Assembly (NCBI GenBank): GCA_963932465.1
Contig: CAWVRF010001043.1
Location: 372,001 to 436,000 of the forward strand
Reading direction: 5' to 3'
Source: Maratus speciosus
Taxonomy: Eukaryota; Arthropoda; Arachnida; Araneae; Salticidae
Length of the DNA: 64,000 nt
The position numbers were made by a program, and so were the translations under genes. The notes below the pieces were generated by a model. It saw only the letters and a list, made by a program, of their open reading frames with translations, ran no database searches and was not told the origin of the DNA. Numbering within the stretch: the first letter of the stretch is position 1; the number at the start of each line of letters is the position of its first letter. Positions 49,431-63,698 of the stretch are shown here, piece after piece.

Positions 49431-50390
49431 AATTAAAAAATATTGCGTGTTTTATATGAGGTAACTCTTTCTGATGAATTTTCTAACAATGCTTTGATTG
49501 TTGAAACAATATATTCGGTTTCGCTTTATTATTTATTACGAATTAATTTTGAGCCCTGCACCGGGATTCAATTCATAAATATTGCGTGTTTTATATGCGG
49601 TAACTCTTTCTGATGAATTTTCTAACAATGCTTTGATTGTTGAAACAATATATTCGGTTTCGCTTTATTATTTATTACGAAATTAATTTTGAGCCCTGCA
49701 CCGGGATTCAATTCATTAATATTGCGTGTTTTATATGCGGTAACTTTTTCTGATGAATTTTCTAACAATGCTTTGATTGTTGAAACAATATATTCGGTTT
49801 CGCTTTATTATTTATTAATAAATTAATTTTGAGCCCTGCACCGAAATTCAATTCATAAATATTGCGTGTTTTATATGCGGTAACTCTTTCTGATGAATTT
49901 TCTAACAATGCTTTGATTGTTGCAACAATATATTCGGTTTCGCTTTATTATTTATTAAGAAATTAATTTTGAGCCCTGCACCAGAATTCAATTCATAAAT
50001 ATTCCGTGTTTTATATGCGGTAACTCTTTCTGATGAATTTTCTAACAATGCTTTGATTGTTTAAACAATATATTCGGTTTCGCTTTATTATTTACTAAGA
50101 AATTAATTTTGAGGCCTGCACCGGGATTCAATTCTTAAATATTGCGTGTTTTATATGCGGTAACTCTTTGTGATGAATTTTCTAGCAATGCTATGATTGT
50201 TGAAACAATATATTCGGTTTCGCTTTATTATTTATTAAGAAATTAATTTTCAGCCCTGCACCGGAATTCAATTCATAAATTTTGCGTGTTTTATATGCGG
50301 TAACTCTTTCTGATGAATTTTCTAACAATGCTTTGATTGTTTTAACAATATATTCGGTTTCGCTTTATTATTTATTAAGAAATTAATTTT
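49431..50390. repeat. Island of C-type block inside domain D
   Basis: ATTAAAAAATATT/ATGAGG, the 139-bp type, CATTAAT, TTGCAAC, CCAGAATTC/ATTCCGTG, GAGGCC, GTGATG/CTAGC and AAATTTTGCG/GTTTTAAC follow in the order of a C block. They match about 46912-47871 at an offset of 2519 bp (18 monomers less one). AAATTTTGCG/GTTTTAAC is then doubled in the next unit (near 50420). GAGGCC at 50111 is the last one before 63826. Confidence 0.8.
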
Positions 50391-51559
50391 CAGCCCTGCA
50401 CCGGAATTCAATTCATAAATTTTGCGTGTTTTATATGCGGTAACTCTTTCTGATGAATTTTCTAACAATGCTTTGATTGTTTTAACAATATATTCGGTTT
50501 CGCTTTATTATTTACTAAGAAATTAATTTTCAGCCCTGCACCGGAATTCAATTCATAAATATTGCGTGTTTTATATGCGGTAACTCTTTCTGATGAATTT
50601 TCTAACAATGCTTTGATTGTTGAAACAATATATTCGGTTTCGCTTTATTATTTATTAAGAAATTAATTTTCAGCGGTGCACCGAAATTCAATTCATAAAT
50701 ATTGCGTGTTTTATATGCGGTAACTCTTTCTGATGAATTTTCTAACAATGCTTTGATTGTTTAAACAATATATTCGGTTTCGCTTTATTATTTACTAAGA
50801 AATTAATTTTGAGCCCTGCATTGGGATTCAATTCATAAACATTGCATGTTTTATATGCGGTAACTCTTTCTGATGAATTTTTTAACAATGCTTTGATTGT
50901 TGAAACAATATATTCGGTTTCGCTTTATTATTTATTAAGAAATTAATTTTCAGCCCTGCACCGGAATTCAATTCATAAATATTGCGTGTTTTATATGCGG
51001 CAAATCTTTCTGATGAATTTTCTAACAATGCTTTGATTGTTGAAACAATATATTCGGTTTCGCTTTATTATTTATTAAGAAATTAATTTTCAGCCCTGCA
51101 CCGAAATTCAATTCATAAATATTGCGTGTTTTATAGGCGGTAACTCTTTCTGATGAATTTTCTAACAATGCTTTGATTGTTGAAACAATATATTCGGTTT
51201 CGCTTTATTATTTATTAAGAAATTAATTTTCAGCCCTGCACCGGAATTCAATTCATAAATATTGCGTGTTTTATATGCGGTAACTCTTTCTGATGAATTT
51301 TCTAACAATGCTTTGATTGTTTAAACAATATATTCGGTTTCGCTTTATTATTTACTAAGAAATTAATTTTGAGCCCTGCACCGGAATTCAGTTCATAAAT
51401 ATTGCGTGTTTTATATGCGGTAACTCTTTCTGATGAATTTTCTAACAATGCTTTGATTGTTGAAACAATATATTCGGTTTCGCTTTATTATTTATTAAGA
51501 AATTAATTTTCAGCCCTGCACCGGAATTCAATTCATAAATATTGCGTGTTTTACATGCG

Positions 51560-51698
51560 GTAAATCTTTCTGATGAATTTTCTAACAATGCTTTGATTGT
51601 TTAAACAATATATTTTTTTCGATTTATTATTTACTAAGAAATTAATTTTGAGCCCTGCACCGGGATTCAATTCTTAAATATTGCGTGTTTTATATGCA
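51560..51698 (+). repeat. 139-bp monomer with TTCGG replaced by a T run
   Basis: TATATTCGGTTTCGA reads TATATTTTTTTCGA here: CGG is lost and replaced by T, with a net loss of one base. It occurs once, right at the entrance of domain E. It could be a true private mutation or a consensus error in a T-rich stretch. Confidence 0.75.
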
Positions 51699-51942
51699 GT
51701 AACTCTTTCTGATGAATTTTCTAACAATGCTTTGATTGTTGAAACAATATATTCGGTTTCGCTTTATTATTTATTAAGAAATTAATTTTCAGCCCTGCAC
51801 CGGAATTCAATTCATAAATATTGCGTGTTTTATATGCGGTAACTCTTTCTGATGAATTTTCTAACAATGCTTTGATTGTTTAAACAATATATTCGGTTTC
51901 GCTTTATTATTTATTAATAAATTAATTTTGAGCCCTGCACCG

Positions 51943-54900
51943 GAATTCAATTCATAAATATTGCGTGTTTTATATGCGGTAACTCTTTCTGATGAATTTT
52001 CTAACAATGCTTTGATTGTTGAAACAATATATTCGGTTTCGCTTTATTATTTATTAAGAAATTAATTTTCAGCCCTGCACCGGAATTCAATTCATAAATA
52101 TTGCGTGTTTTATATGCGGTAACTCTTTCTGATGAATTTTCTAACAATGCTTTGATTGTTTAAACAATATATTCGGTTTCGATTTATTATTTACTAAGAA
52201 ATTAATTTTGAGCCCTGCACCGGGATTCAATTCTTAAATATTGCGTGTTTTATATGCAGTAACTCTTTCTGATGAATTTTCTAACAATGCTTTGTTTGTT
52301 GAAACAATATATTCGGTTTCGCTTTATTATTTATTAAGAAATTAATTTTCAGCCCTGCACCGGAATTCAATTCATAAATATTGCGTGTTTTATATGCGGT
52401 AACTCTTTCTGATGAATTTTCTAATAGTGCTTTGATTGTTGAAACAATATATTCGGTTTCGCTTTATTATTTATTAAGAAATTAATTTTGAGCCCTGCAC
52501 CAGAATTCAATTCATAAATATTGCGTGTTTTATATGCGGTAACTCTTTCTGATGAATTTTCTAACAATGCTTTGATTGTTGAAACAATATATTAGGTTTC
52601 GCTTTATTATTTATTAAAAAATTAATTTTCAGCACTGCACCGGAATTCAATTCATAAATATTGCGTGTTTTATATGCGGCAACTCTTTCTGATGAATTTT
52701 ATAACAATGCTTTGATTGTTGAAACAATATATTCGGTTTCGCTTTATTATTTATTAAGAAATTAATTTTCAGCCCTGCACCGGAATTCAATTCAAAAATA
52801 TTGCGTGTTTTATATGAGGTAACTCTTTCTGATGAATTTTCTAACAATGCTTTGATTGTTGAAACAATATATTCGGTTTCGCTTTATTATTTATTACGAA
52901 TTAATTTTGAGCCCTGCACCGGGCTTCAATTCATAAATATTGCGTGTTTTATATGCGGTAACTCTTTCTGATGAATTTTCTAACAATGCTTTGATTGTTG
53001 AAACAATATATTCGGTTTCGCTTTATTATTTATTAATAAATTAATTTTGAGCCCTGCACCGGAATTCAATTCATAAATATTGCGTGTTTTATATGCGGTA
53101 ACTCTTTCTGATGAATTTTCTAACAATGCTTTGATTGTTGAAACAATATATTCGGTTTCGCTTTATTATTTATTAAGAAATTAATTTTCAGCCCTGCACC
53201 GGAATTCAATTCTTAAATATTGCGTGTTTTATATGCAGTAACTCTTTCTGATGAATTTTCTAACAATGCTTTGATTGTTGAAACAATATATTCGGTTTCG
53301 CTTTATTATTTATTAAGAAATTAATTTTCAGCCCTGCACCGGAATTCAATTCATAAATATTGCATGTTTTATATGCGGTAACTCTTTCTGATGAATTTTC
53401 TAACAGTGCTTTGATTGTTGAAACAATATATTCGGTTTCGCTTTATTATTTATTAAGAAATTAATTTTGAGCCCTGCACCAGAATTCAATTCATAAATAT
53501 TGCGTGTTTTATATGCGGTAACTCTTTCTGATGAATTTTCTAACAATGCTTTGATTGTTGAAACAATATATTCGGTTTCGCTTTATTATTTATTAAGAAA
53601 TTAATTTTCAGCCCTGCACCGGAATTCAATTCATAAATATTGCGTGTTTTATATGCGGTAACTCTTTCTGATGAATTTTCTAACAGTGCTTTGATTGTTT
53701 AAACAATATATTCGGTTTCGCTTTATTATTTACTAAGAAATTAATTTTGAGCCCTGCACCGGAATTCAGTTCATAAATATTGCGTGTTTTATATGCGGTA
53801 ACTCTTTCTGATGAATTTTCTAACAATGCTTTGATTGTTGAAACAATATATTCGGTTTCGCTTTATTATTTATTAAGAAATTAATTTTCAGCCCTGCACC
53901 GGAATTCAATTCATAAATATTGCGTGTTTTACATGCGGTAAATCTTTCTGATGAATTTTCTAACAATGCTTTGATTGTTTAAACAATATATTCGGTTTCG
54001 ATTTATTATTTACTAAGAAATTAATTTTGAGCCCTGCACCGGGATTCAATTCATAAATATTGCGTGTTTTATATGCGGTAACTCTTTCTGATGAATTTTC
54101 TAACAATGCTTTGATTGTTTAAACAATATATTCGGTTTCGCTTTATTATTTATTAATAAATTAATTTTGAGCCCTGCACCTGAATTCAATTCATAAATAT
54201 TGCGTGTTTTATATCCGGTAACTCTTTCTGATGAATTTTCTAACAATGCTTTGATTGTTTAAACAATATATTCGGTTTCGATTTATTATTTACTAAGAAA
54301 TTAATTTTGAGCCCTGCACCGGGATTCAATTCTTAAATATTGCGTGTTTTATATGCAGTAACTCTTTCTGATGAATTTTCTAACAATGCTTTGATTGTTG
54401 AAACAATATATTCGGTTTCGCTTTATTATTTATTAAGAAATTAATTTTCAGCCCTGCAACGGAATTCAATTCATAAATATTGCGTGTTTTATATGCGGTA
54501 ACTCTTTCTGATGAATTTTCTAACAATGCTTTGATTGTTGAAACAATATATTCGGATTCGCTTTATTATTTATTACGAAATTAATTTTGAGCCCTGCACC
54601 GGGATTCAAATCATTAATATTGCGTGTTTTATATGCGGTAACTCTTTCTGATGAATTTTCTAACAATGCTTTGATTGTTTAAACAATATATTCGGTTTCG
54701 CTTTATTATTTATTAAGAAAATAATTTTGAGCCCTGCACCGGAATTCAATTCATAAATATTGCGTGTTTTATATGCGGTAACTCTTTCTGATGAATTTTC
54801 TAACAATGCTTTGATTGTTGAAACAATATATTCGGTTTCGCTTTATTATTTATTAAGAAATTAATTTTCAGCCCTGCATCGGAATTCAATTCATAAATAT

Positions 54901-57820
54901 AGCGTGTTTTATATGCGGTAACTCTTTCTGATGAATTTTCTAACAATGCTTTGATTGTTTAAACAATATATTCGGTTTCGATTTATTATTTACTAAGAAA
55001 TTAATTTTGAGCCATGCACCGGGATTCAATTCTTAAATATTGCGTGTTTTATATGCAGTAACTCTTTCTGGTGAATTTTCTAACAATGCTTTGATTGTTG
55101 AAACAATATATTCGGTTTCGCTTTATTATTTATTAAGAAATTAATTTTCAGCCCTGCACCGGAATTCAATTCATAAATATTGCGTGTTTTATATGCGGTA
55201 ACTCTTTCTGATGAATTTTCTAACAATGCTTTGATTGTTTAAACAATATATTCGGTTTCGCTTTATTATTTACTAAGAAATTAATTTTCAGCCCTGCACC
55301 GGAATTCAATTCATAAATATTGCGTGTTTTATATGCGGTAACTCTTTCTGATGAATTTTCTAACAGTGCTTTGATTGTTGAAACAATATATTCGGTTTCG
55401 CTTTATTATTTATTAAGAAATTAATTTTGAGCCCTGCACCAGAATTCAATTCATAAATATTGCGTGTTTTATATGCGGTAACTCTTTCTGATGAATTTTC
55501 TAACAATGCTTTGATTGTTGAAACAATATATTCGGTTTCGCTTTATTATTTATTAAGAAATTAATTTTCAGCCCTGCACCGGAATTCAATTCATAAATAT
55601 TGCGTGTTTTATATGCGGTAACTCTTTCTGATGAATTTTCTAACAATGCTTTGATTGTTGAAACAATATATTCGGTTTCACTTTATTATTTATTAAGAAA
55701 TTAATTTTCAGCCCTGCACCGGAATTCAATTCAAAAATATTGCGTGTTTTATATGCGGTAACTCTTTCTGATGAATTTTCTAACAATGCTTTGATTGTTG
55801 AAACAATATATTCGGTTTCGCTTTATTATTTATTAATAAATTAATTTTGAGCCCTGCACCGAAATTCAATTCATAAATATTGCGTGTTTTATATGCGGTA
55901 ACTCTTTCTGATGAATTTTCTAACAATGCTTTGATTGTTGAAACAATATATTCGGTTTCGCTTTATTATTTATTAAGAAATTAATTTTGAGCCCTGCACC
56001 AGAATTCAATTCATAAATATTGCGTGTTTTATATGCGGTAACTCTTTCTGATGAATTTTCTAACAATGCTTTGATTGTTGACACAATATATTCGGTTTCG
56101 CTTTATTATTTATTAAGAAATTAATTTTCAGCCCTGCACCGGAATTCAATTCATAAATATTGCGTGTTTTATATGCGGTAACTCTTTCTGATGAATTTTC
56201 TAACAATGCTTTGATTGTTTAAACAATATATTCGGTTTCGCTTTATTATTTACTAAGAAATTAATTTTGAGCCCTGCACCGGAATTCAGTTCATAAATAT
56301 TGCGTGTTTTATATGCGGTAACTCTTTCTGATGAATTTTTTAACAATGCTTTGATTGTTGAAACAATATATTCGGTTTCGCTTTATTATTTATTAAGAAA
56401 TTAATTTTCAGCCCTGCACCGGAATTCAATTCATAAATATTGCGTGTTTTACATGCGGTAAATCTTTCTGATGAATTTTCTAACAATGCTTTGATTGTTT
56501 AAACAATATATTCGGTTTCGATTTATTATTTACTAAGAAATTAATTTTGAGCCCTGCACCGGGATTCAATTCTTAAATATTGCGTGTTTTATATGCAGTA
56601 ACTCTTTCTGATGAATTTTCTAACAATGCTTTGATTGTTGAAACAATATATTCGGTTTCGCTTTATTATTTATTAAGAAATTAATTTTCAGCCCTGCACC
56701 GGAATTCAATTCATAAATATTGCGTGTTTTATATGCGGTAACTCTTTCTGATAAATTTTCTAACAATGCTTTGATTGTTGAAACAATATATTCGGTTTCG
56801 CTTTATTATTTATTAAGAAATTAATTTTCAGCCCTGCACCGGAATTCAATTCATAAATATTGCGTGTTTTATATGCGGTAACTCTTTCTGATGAATTTTC
56901 TAACAATGCTTTGATTGTTTAAACAATATATTCGGTTTCGATTTATTATTTACTAAGAAATTAATTTTGAGCCCTGCACCGGGATTCAATTCTTAATATT
57001 GCGTGTTTTATATGCAGTAACTCTTTCTGATGAATTTTCTAACAATGCTTTGATTGTTGAAACAATATACTCGGTTTCGCTTTATTATTTATTAAGAAAT
57101 TAATTTTCAGCCCTGCACCGGAATTCAATTCATAAATATTGCGTGTTTTATATGCGGTAACTCTTTCTGATGAATTTTCTAACAATGCTTTGATTGTTTA
57201 AACAATATATTCGGTTTCACTTTATTATTTACTAAGAAATTAATTTTCAGCCCTGCACCGGAATTCAATTCATAAATATTGCGTGTTTTATATGCGGTAA
57301 CTCTTTCTGATGAATTTTCTAACAATGCTTTGATTGTTGAAACAATATATTCGGATTCGCTTTATTATTTATTACGAAATTAATTTTGAGCCCTGCACCG
57401 GGATTCAAATTATTAATATTGCGTGTTTTATATGCGGTAACTCTTTCTGATGAATTTTCTAACAATGCTTTGATTGTTGAAACAATATATTCGGTTTCGC
57501 TTTATTATTTATTAATAAATGAATTTTGAGCCCTGCACCGAAATTCAATTCATAAATATTGCGTGTTTTATATGCGGTAACTCTTTCTGATGAATTTTCT
57601 AACAATGCTTTGATTGTTGAAACAATATATTCGGTTTCGCTTTATTATTTATTACGAAATTAATTTTGAGCCCTGCACCGGGATTCAATTCATTAATATT
57701 GCGTGTTTTATATGCGGTAACTCTTTCTGATGAATTTTCTAACAATGCTTTGATTGTTGAAACAATATATTCGGTTTCGCTTTATTATTTATTAAGAAAT
57801 TAATTTTGAGCCCTGCACCA
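51943..57820. repeat. Domain E 42-monomer HOR, copy 1 (5878 bp)
   Basis: Rare marks recur exactly 5878 bp later (42 monomers less two): CTAATAGTGC 52421/58299, GGATTCGC 54551/60429, CTGGTGAATT about 55068/60946, TTCTTAATATT 56992/62870, TATACTCGG about 57066/62944. AATTCAGTTCAT at 53768, 56288 and 59646 divides the unit into 18 (2520 bp) and 24 monomers (3358 bp). GAGGCC, TATGTG, TTGCAAC and GGTGCACC monomers, typical of domain C, are all absent. It is therefore a separate HOR family on the same monomer. Confidence 0.9.
56878..57016 (+). repeat. 139-bp monomer of domain E (TTCTTAATATT)
   Basis: TTCTTAAATATTGCG loses one A to read TTCTTAATATTGCG. The same change is at the equivalent place in copy 2 (near 62870), so it predates the 5878-bp duplication. 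It is a different origin of a 139-bp unit from the ACGAATT type. Confidence 0.85.
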
Positions 57821-60800
57821 GAATTCAATTCATAAATATTGCGTGTTTTATATGCGGTAACTCTTTCTGATGAATTTTCTAACAATGCTTTGATTGTTGA
57901 AACAATATATTCGGTTTCGCTTTATTATTTATTAAGAAATTAATTTTCAGCCCTGCACCGGAATTCAATTCATAAATATTGCGTGTTTTATATGCGGTAA
58001 CTCTTTCTGATGAATTTTCTAACAATGCTTTGATTGTTTAAACAATATATTCGGTTTCGATTTATTATTTACTAAGAAATTAATTTTGAGCCCTGCACCG
58101 GGATTCAATTCTTAAATATTGCGTGTTTTATATGCAGTAACTCTTTCTGATGAATTTTCTAACAATGCTTTGATTGTTGAAACAATATATTCGGTTTCGC
58201 TTTATTATTTATTAAGAAATTAATTTTCAGCCCTGCACCGGAATTCAATTCATAAATATTGCGTGTTTTATATGCGGTAACTCTTTCTGATGAATTTTCT
58301 AATAGTGCTTTGATTGTTGAAACAATATATTCGGTTTCGCTTTATTATTTATTAAGAAATTAATTTTGAGCCCTGCACCAGAATTCAATTCATAAATATT
58401 GCGTGTTTTATATGCGGTAACTCTTTCTGATGAATTTTCTAACAATGCTTTGATTGTTGAAACAATATATTAGGTTTCGCTTTATTATTTATTAAAAAAT
58501 TAATTTTCAGCACTGCACCGGAATTCAATTCATAAATATTGCGTGTTTTATATGCGGCAACTCTTTCTGATGAATTTTATAACAATGCTTTGATTGTTGA
58601 AACAATATATTCGGTTTCGCTTTATTATTTATTAAGAAATTAATTTTCAGCCCTGCACCGGAATTCAATTCAAAAATATTGCGTGTTTTATATGAGGTAA
58701 CTCTTTCTGATGAATTTTCTAACAATGCTTTGATTGTTGAAACAATATATTCGGTTTCGCTTTATTATTTATTACGAATTAATTTTGAGCCCTGCACCGG
58801 GCTTCAATTCATAAATATTGCGTGTTTTATATGCGGTAACTCTTTCTGATGAATTTTCTAACAATGCTTTGATTGTTGAAACAATATATTCGGTTTCGCT
58901 TTATTATTTATTAATAAATTAATTTTGAGCCCTGCACCGGAATTCAATTCATAAATATTGCGTGTTTTATATGCGGTAACTCTTTCTGATGAATTTTCTA
59001 ACAATGCTTTGATTGTTGAAACAATATATTCGGTTTCGCTTTATTATTTATTAAGAAATTAATTTTCAGCCCTGCACCGGAATTCAATTCTTAAATATTG
59101 CGTGTTTTATATGCAGTAACTCTTTCTGATGAATTTTCTAACAATGCTTTGATTGTTGAAACAATATATTCGGTTTCGCTTTATTATTTATTAAGAAATT
59201 AATTTTCAGCCCTGCACCGGAATTCAATTCATAAATATTGCGTGTTTTATATGCGGTAACTCTTTCTGATGAATTTTCTAACAGTGCTTTGATTGTTGAA
59301 ACAATATATTCGGTTTCGCTTTATTATTTATTAAGAAATTAATTTTGAGCCCTGCACCAGAATTCAATTCATAAATATTGCGTGTTTTATATGCGGTAAC
59401 TCTTTCTGATGAATTTTCTAACAATGCTTTGATTGTTGAAACAATATATTCGGTTTCGCTTTATTATTTATTAAGAAATTAATTTTCAGCCCTGCACCGG
59501 AATTCAATTCATAAATATTGCGTGTTTTATATGCGGTAACTCTTTCTGATGAATTTTCTAACAGTGCTTTGATTGTTTAAACAATATATTCGGTTTCGCT
59601 TTATTATTTACTAAGAAATTAATTTTGAGCCCTGCACCGGAATTCAGTTCATAAATATTGCGTGTTTTATATGCGGTAACTCTTTCTGATGAATTTTCTA
59701 ACAATGCTTTGATTGTTGAAACAATATATTCGGTTTCGCTTTATTATTTATTAAGAAATTAATTTTCAGCCCTGCACCGGAATTCAATTCATAAATATTG
59801 CGTGTTTTACATGCGGTAAATCTTTCTGATGAATTTTCTAACAATGCTTTGATTGTTTAAACAATATATTCGGTTTCGATTTATTATTTACTAAGAAATT
59901 AATTTTGAGCCCTGCACCGGGATTCAATTCATAAATATTGCGTGTTTTATATGCGGTAACTCTTTCTGATGAATTTTCTAACAATGCTTTGATTGTTTAA
60001 ACAATATATTCGGTTTCGCTTTATTATTTATTAATAAATTAATTTTGAGCCCTGCACCTGAATTCAATTCATAAATATTGCGTGTTTTATATCCGGTAAC
60101 TCTTTCTGATGAATTTTCTAACAATGCTTTGATTGTTTAAACAATATATTCGGTTTCGATTTATTATTTACTAAGAAATTAATTTTGAGCCCTGCACCGG
60201 GATTCAATTCTTAAATATTGCGTGTTTTATATGCAGTAACTCTTTCTGATGAATTTTCTAACAATGCTTTGATTGTTGAAACAATATATTCGGTTTCGCT
60301 TTATTATTTATTAAGAAATTAATTTTCAGCCCTGCACCGGAATTCAATTCATAAATATTGCGTGTTTTATATGCGGTAACTCTTTCTGATGAATTTTCTA
60401 ACAATGCTTTGATTGTTGAAACAATATATTCGGATTCGCTTTATTATTTATTACGAAATTAATTTTGAGCCCTGCACCGGGATTCAAATCATTAATATTG
60501 CGTGTTTTATATGCGGTAACTCTTTCTGATGAATTTTCTAACAATGCTTTGATTGTTTAAACAATATATTCGGTTTCGCTTTATTATTTATTAAGAAAAT
60601 AATTTTGAGCCCTGCACCGGAATTCAATTCATAAATATTGCGTGTTTTATATGCGGTAACTCTTTCTGATGAATTTTCTAACAATGCTTTGATTGTTGAA
60701 ACAATATATTCGGTTTCGCTTTATTATTTATTAAGAAATTAATTTTCAGCCCTGCATCGGAATTCAATTCATAAATATAGCGTGTTTTATATGCGGTAAC

Positions 60801-63698
60801 TCTTTCTGATGAATTTTCTAACAATGCTTTGATTGTTTAAACAATATATTCGGTTTCGATTTATTATTTACTAAGAAATTAATTTTGAGCCATGCACCGG
60901 GATTCAATTCTTAAATATTGCGTGTTTTATATGCAGTAACTCTTTCTGGTGAATTTTCTAACAATGCTTTGATTGTTGAAACAATATATTCGGTTTCGCT
61001 TTATTATTTATTAAGAAATTAATTTTCAGCCCTGCACCGGAATTCAATTCATAAATATTGCGTGTTTTATATGCGGTAACTCTTTCTGATGAATTTTCTA
61101 ACAATGCTTTGATTGTTTAAACAATATATTCGGTTTCGCTTTATTATTTACTAAGAAATTAATTTTCAGCCCTGCACCGGAATTCAATTCATAAATATTG
61201 CGTGTTTTATATGCGGTAACTCTTTCTGATGAATTTTCTAACAGTGCTTTGATTGTTGAAACAATATATTCGGTTTCGCTTTATTATTTATTAAGAAATT
61301 AATTTTGAGCCCTGCACCAGAATTCAATTCATAAATATTGCGTGTTTTATATGCGGTAACTCTTTCTGATGAATTTTCTAACAATGCTTTGATTGTTGAA
61401 ACAATATATTCGGTTTCGCTTTATTATTTATTAAGAAATTAATTTTCAGCCCTGCACCGGAATTCAATTCATAAATATTGCGTGTTTTATATGCGGTAAC
61501 TCTTTCTGATGAATTTTCTAACAATGCTTTGATTGTTGAAACAATATATTCGGTTTCACTTTATTATTTATTAAGAAATTAATTTTCAGCCCTGCACCGG
61601 AATTCAATTCAAAAATATTGCGTGTTTTATATGCGGTAACTCTTTCTGATGAATTTTCTAACAATGCTTTGATTGTTGAAACAATATATTCGGTTTCGCT
61701 TTATTATTTATTAATAAATTAATTTTGAGCCCTGCACCGAAATTCAATTCATAAATATTGCGTGTTTTATATGCGGTAACTCTTTCTGATGAATTTTCTA
61801 ACAATGCTTTGATTGTTGAAACAATATATTCGGTTTCGCTTTATTATTTATTAAGAAATTAATTTTGAGCCCTGCACCAGAATTCAATTCATAAATATTG
61901 CGTGTTTTATATGCGGTAACTCTTTCTGATGAATTTTCTAACAATGCTTTGATTGTTGACACAATATATTCGGTTTCGCTTTATTATTTATTAAGAAATT
62001 AATTTTCAGCCCTGCACCGGAATTCAATTCATAAATATTGCGTGTTTTATATGCGGTAACTCTTTCTGATGAATTTTCTAACAATGCTTTGATTGTTTAA
62101 ACAATATATTCGGTTTCGCTTTATTATTTACTAAGAAATTAATTTTGAGCCCTGCACCGGAATTCAGTTCATAAATATTGCGTGTTTTATATGCGGTAAC
62201 TCTTTCTGATGAATTTTTTAACAATGCTTTGATTGTTGAAACAATATATTCGGTTTCGCTTTATTATTTATTAAGAAATTAATTTTCAGCCCTGCACCGG
62301 AATTCAATTCATAAATATTGCGTATTTTACATGCGGTAAATCTTTCTGATGAATTTTCTAACAATGCTTTGATTGTTTAAACAATATATTCGGTTTCGAT
62401 TTATTATTTACTAAGAAATTAATTTTGAGCCCTGCACCGGGATTCAATTCTTAAATATTGCGTGTTTTATATGCAGTAACTCTTTCTGATGAATTTTCTA
62501 ACAATGCTTTGAATGTTGAAACAATATATTCGGTTTCGCTTTATTATTTATTAAGAAATTAATTTTCAGCCCTGCACCGGAATTCAATTCATAAATATTG
62601 CGTGTTTTATATGCGGTAACTCTTTCTGATAAATTTTCTAACAATGCTTTGATTGTTGAAACAATATATTCGGTTTCGCTTTATTATTTATTAAGAAATT
62701 AATTTTCAGCCCTGCACCGGAATTCAATTCATAAATATTGCGTGTTTTATATGCGGTAACTCTTTCTGATGAATTTTCTAACAATGCTTTGATTGTTTAA
62801 ACAATATATTCGGTTTCGATTTATTATTTACTAAGAAATTAATTTTGAGCCCTGCACCGGGATTCAATTCTTAATATTGCGTGTTTTATATGCAGTAACT
62901 CTTTCTGATGAATTTTCTAACAATGCTTTGATTGTTGAAACAATATACTCGGTTTCGCTTTATTATTTATTAAGAAATTAATTTTCAGCCCTGCACCGGA
63001 ATTCAATTCATAAATATTGCGTGTTTTATATGCGGTAACTCTTTCTGATGAATTTTCTAACAATGCTTTGATTGTTTAAACAATATATTCGGTTTCACTT
63101 TATTATTTACTAAGAAATTAATTTTCAGCCCTGCACCGGAATTCAATTCATAAATATTGCGTGTTTTATATGCGGTAACTCTTTCTGATGAATTTTCTAA
63201 CAATGCTTTGATTGTTGAAACAATATATTCGGATTCGCTTTATTATTTATTACGAAATTAATTTTGAGCCCTGCACCGGGATTCAAATTATTAATATTGC
63301 GTGTTTTATATGCGGTAACTCTTTCTGATGAATTTTCTAACAATGCTTTGATTGTTGAAACAATATATTCGGTTTCGCTTTATTATTTATTAATAAATGA
63401 ATTTTGAGCCCTGCACCGAAATTCAATTCATAAATATTGCGTGTTTTATATGCGGTAACTCTTTCTGATGAATTTTCTAACAATGCTTTGATTGTTGAAA
63501 CAATATATTCGGTTTCGCTTTATTATTTATTACGAAATTAATTTTGAGCCCTGCACCGGGATTCAATTCATTAATATTGCGTGTTTTATATGCGGTAACT
63601 CTTTCTGATGAATTTTCTAACAATGCTTTGATTGTTGAAACAATATATTCGGTTTCGCTTTATTATTTATTAAGAAATTAATTTTGAGCCCTGCACCA
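57821..63698. repeat. Domain E 42-monomer HOR, copy 2 (5878 bp)
   Basis: Almost identical to copy 1. I noticed only five single-base differences: 52295 T against 58173 A, 53364 A against 59242 G, 54459 A against 60337 C, 56446 G against 62324 A, and 56635 T against 62513 A. That is about 99.9% identity by eye over 5.9 kb. The match continues to about 63772, where GTTTAAAC replaces GTTGAAAC and the array changes type. Confidence 0.9.

Larger units (their letters stand above)
48292..51942. repeat. Domain D: mosaic of A-like, C-like and E-like monomers
   Basis: About 26 monomers. Two segments, about 48292-49180 and 50671-51559, match at an offset of 2379 bp (17 monomers less one). They share GGTGCACCGAAATTC, CATTGGG with CATAAACATTGCATG (48441 and 50820), GGCAAATC, TATAGGCGG (48754 and 51133) and AATTCAGTTCAT (49011 and 51390). 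Between them lies an island of C-type block. Differences include CTCATGAATT at about 48351 and AATTTTTTAAC at about 50880. Confidence 0.8.
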
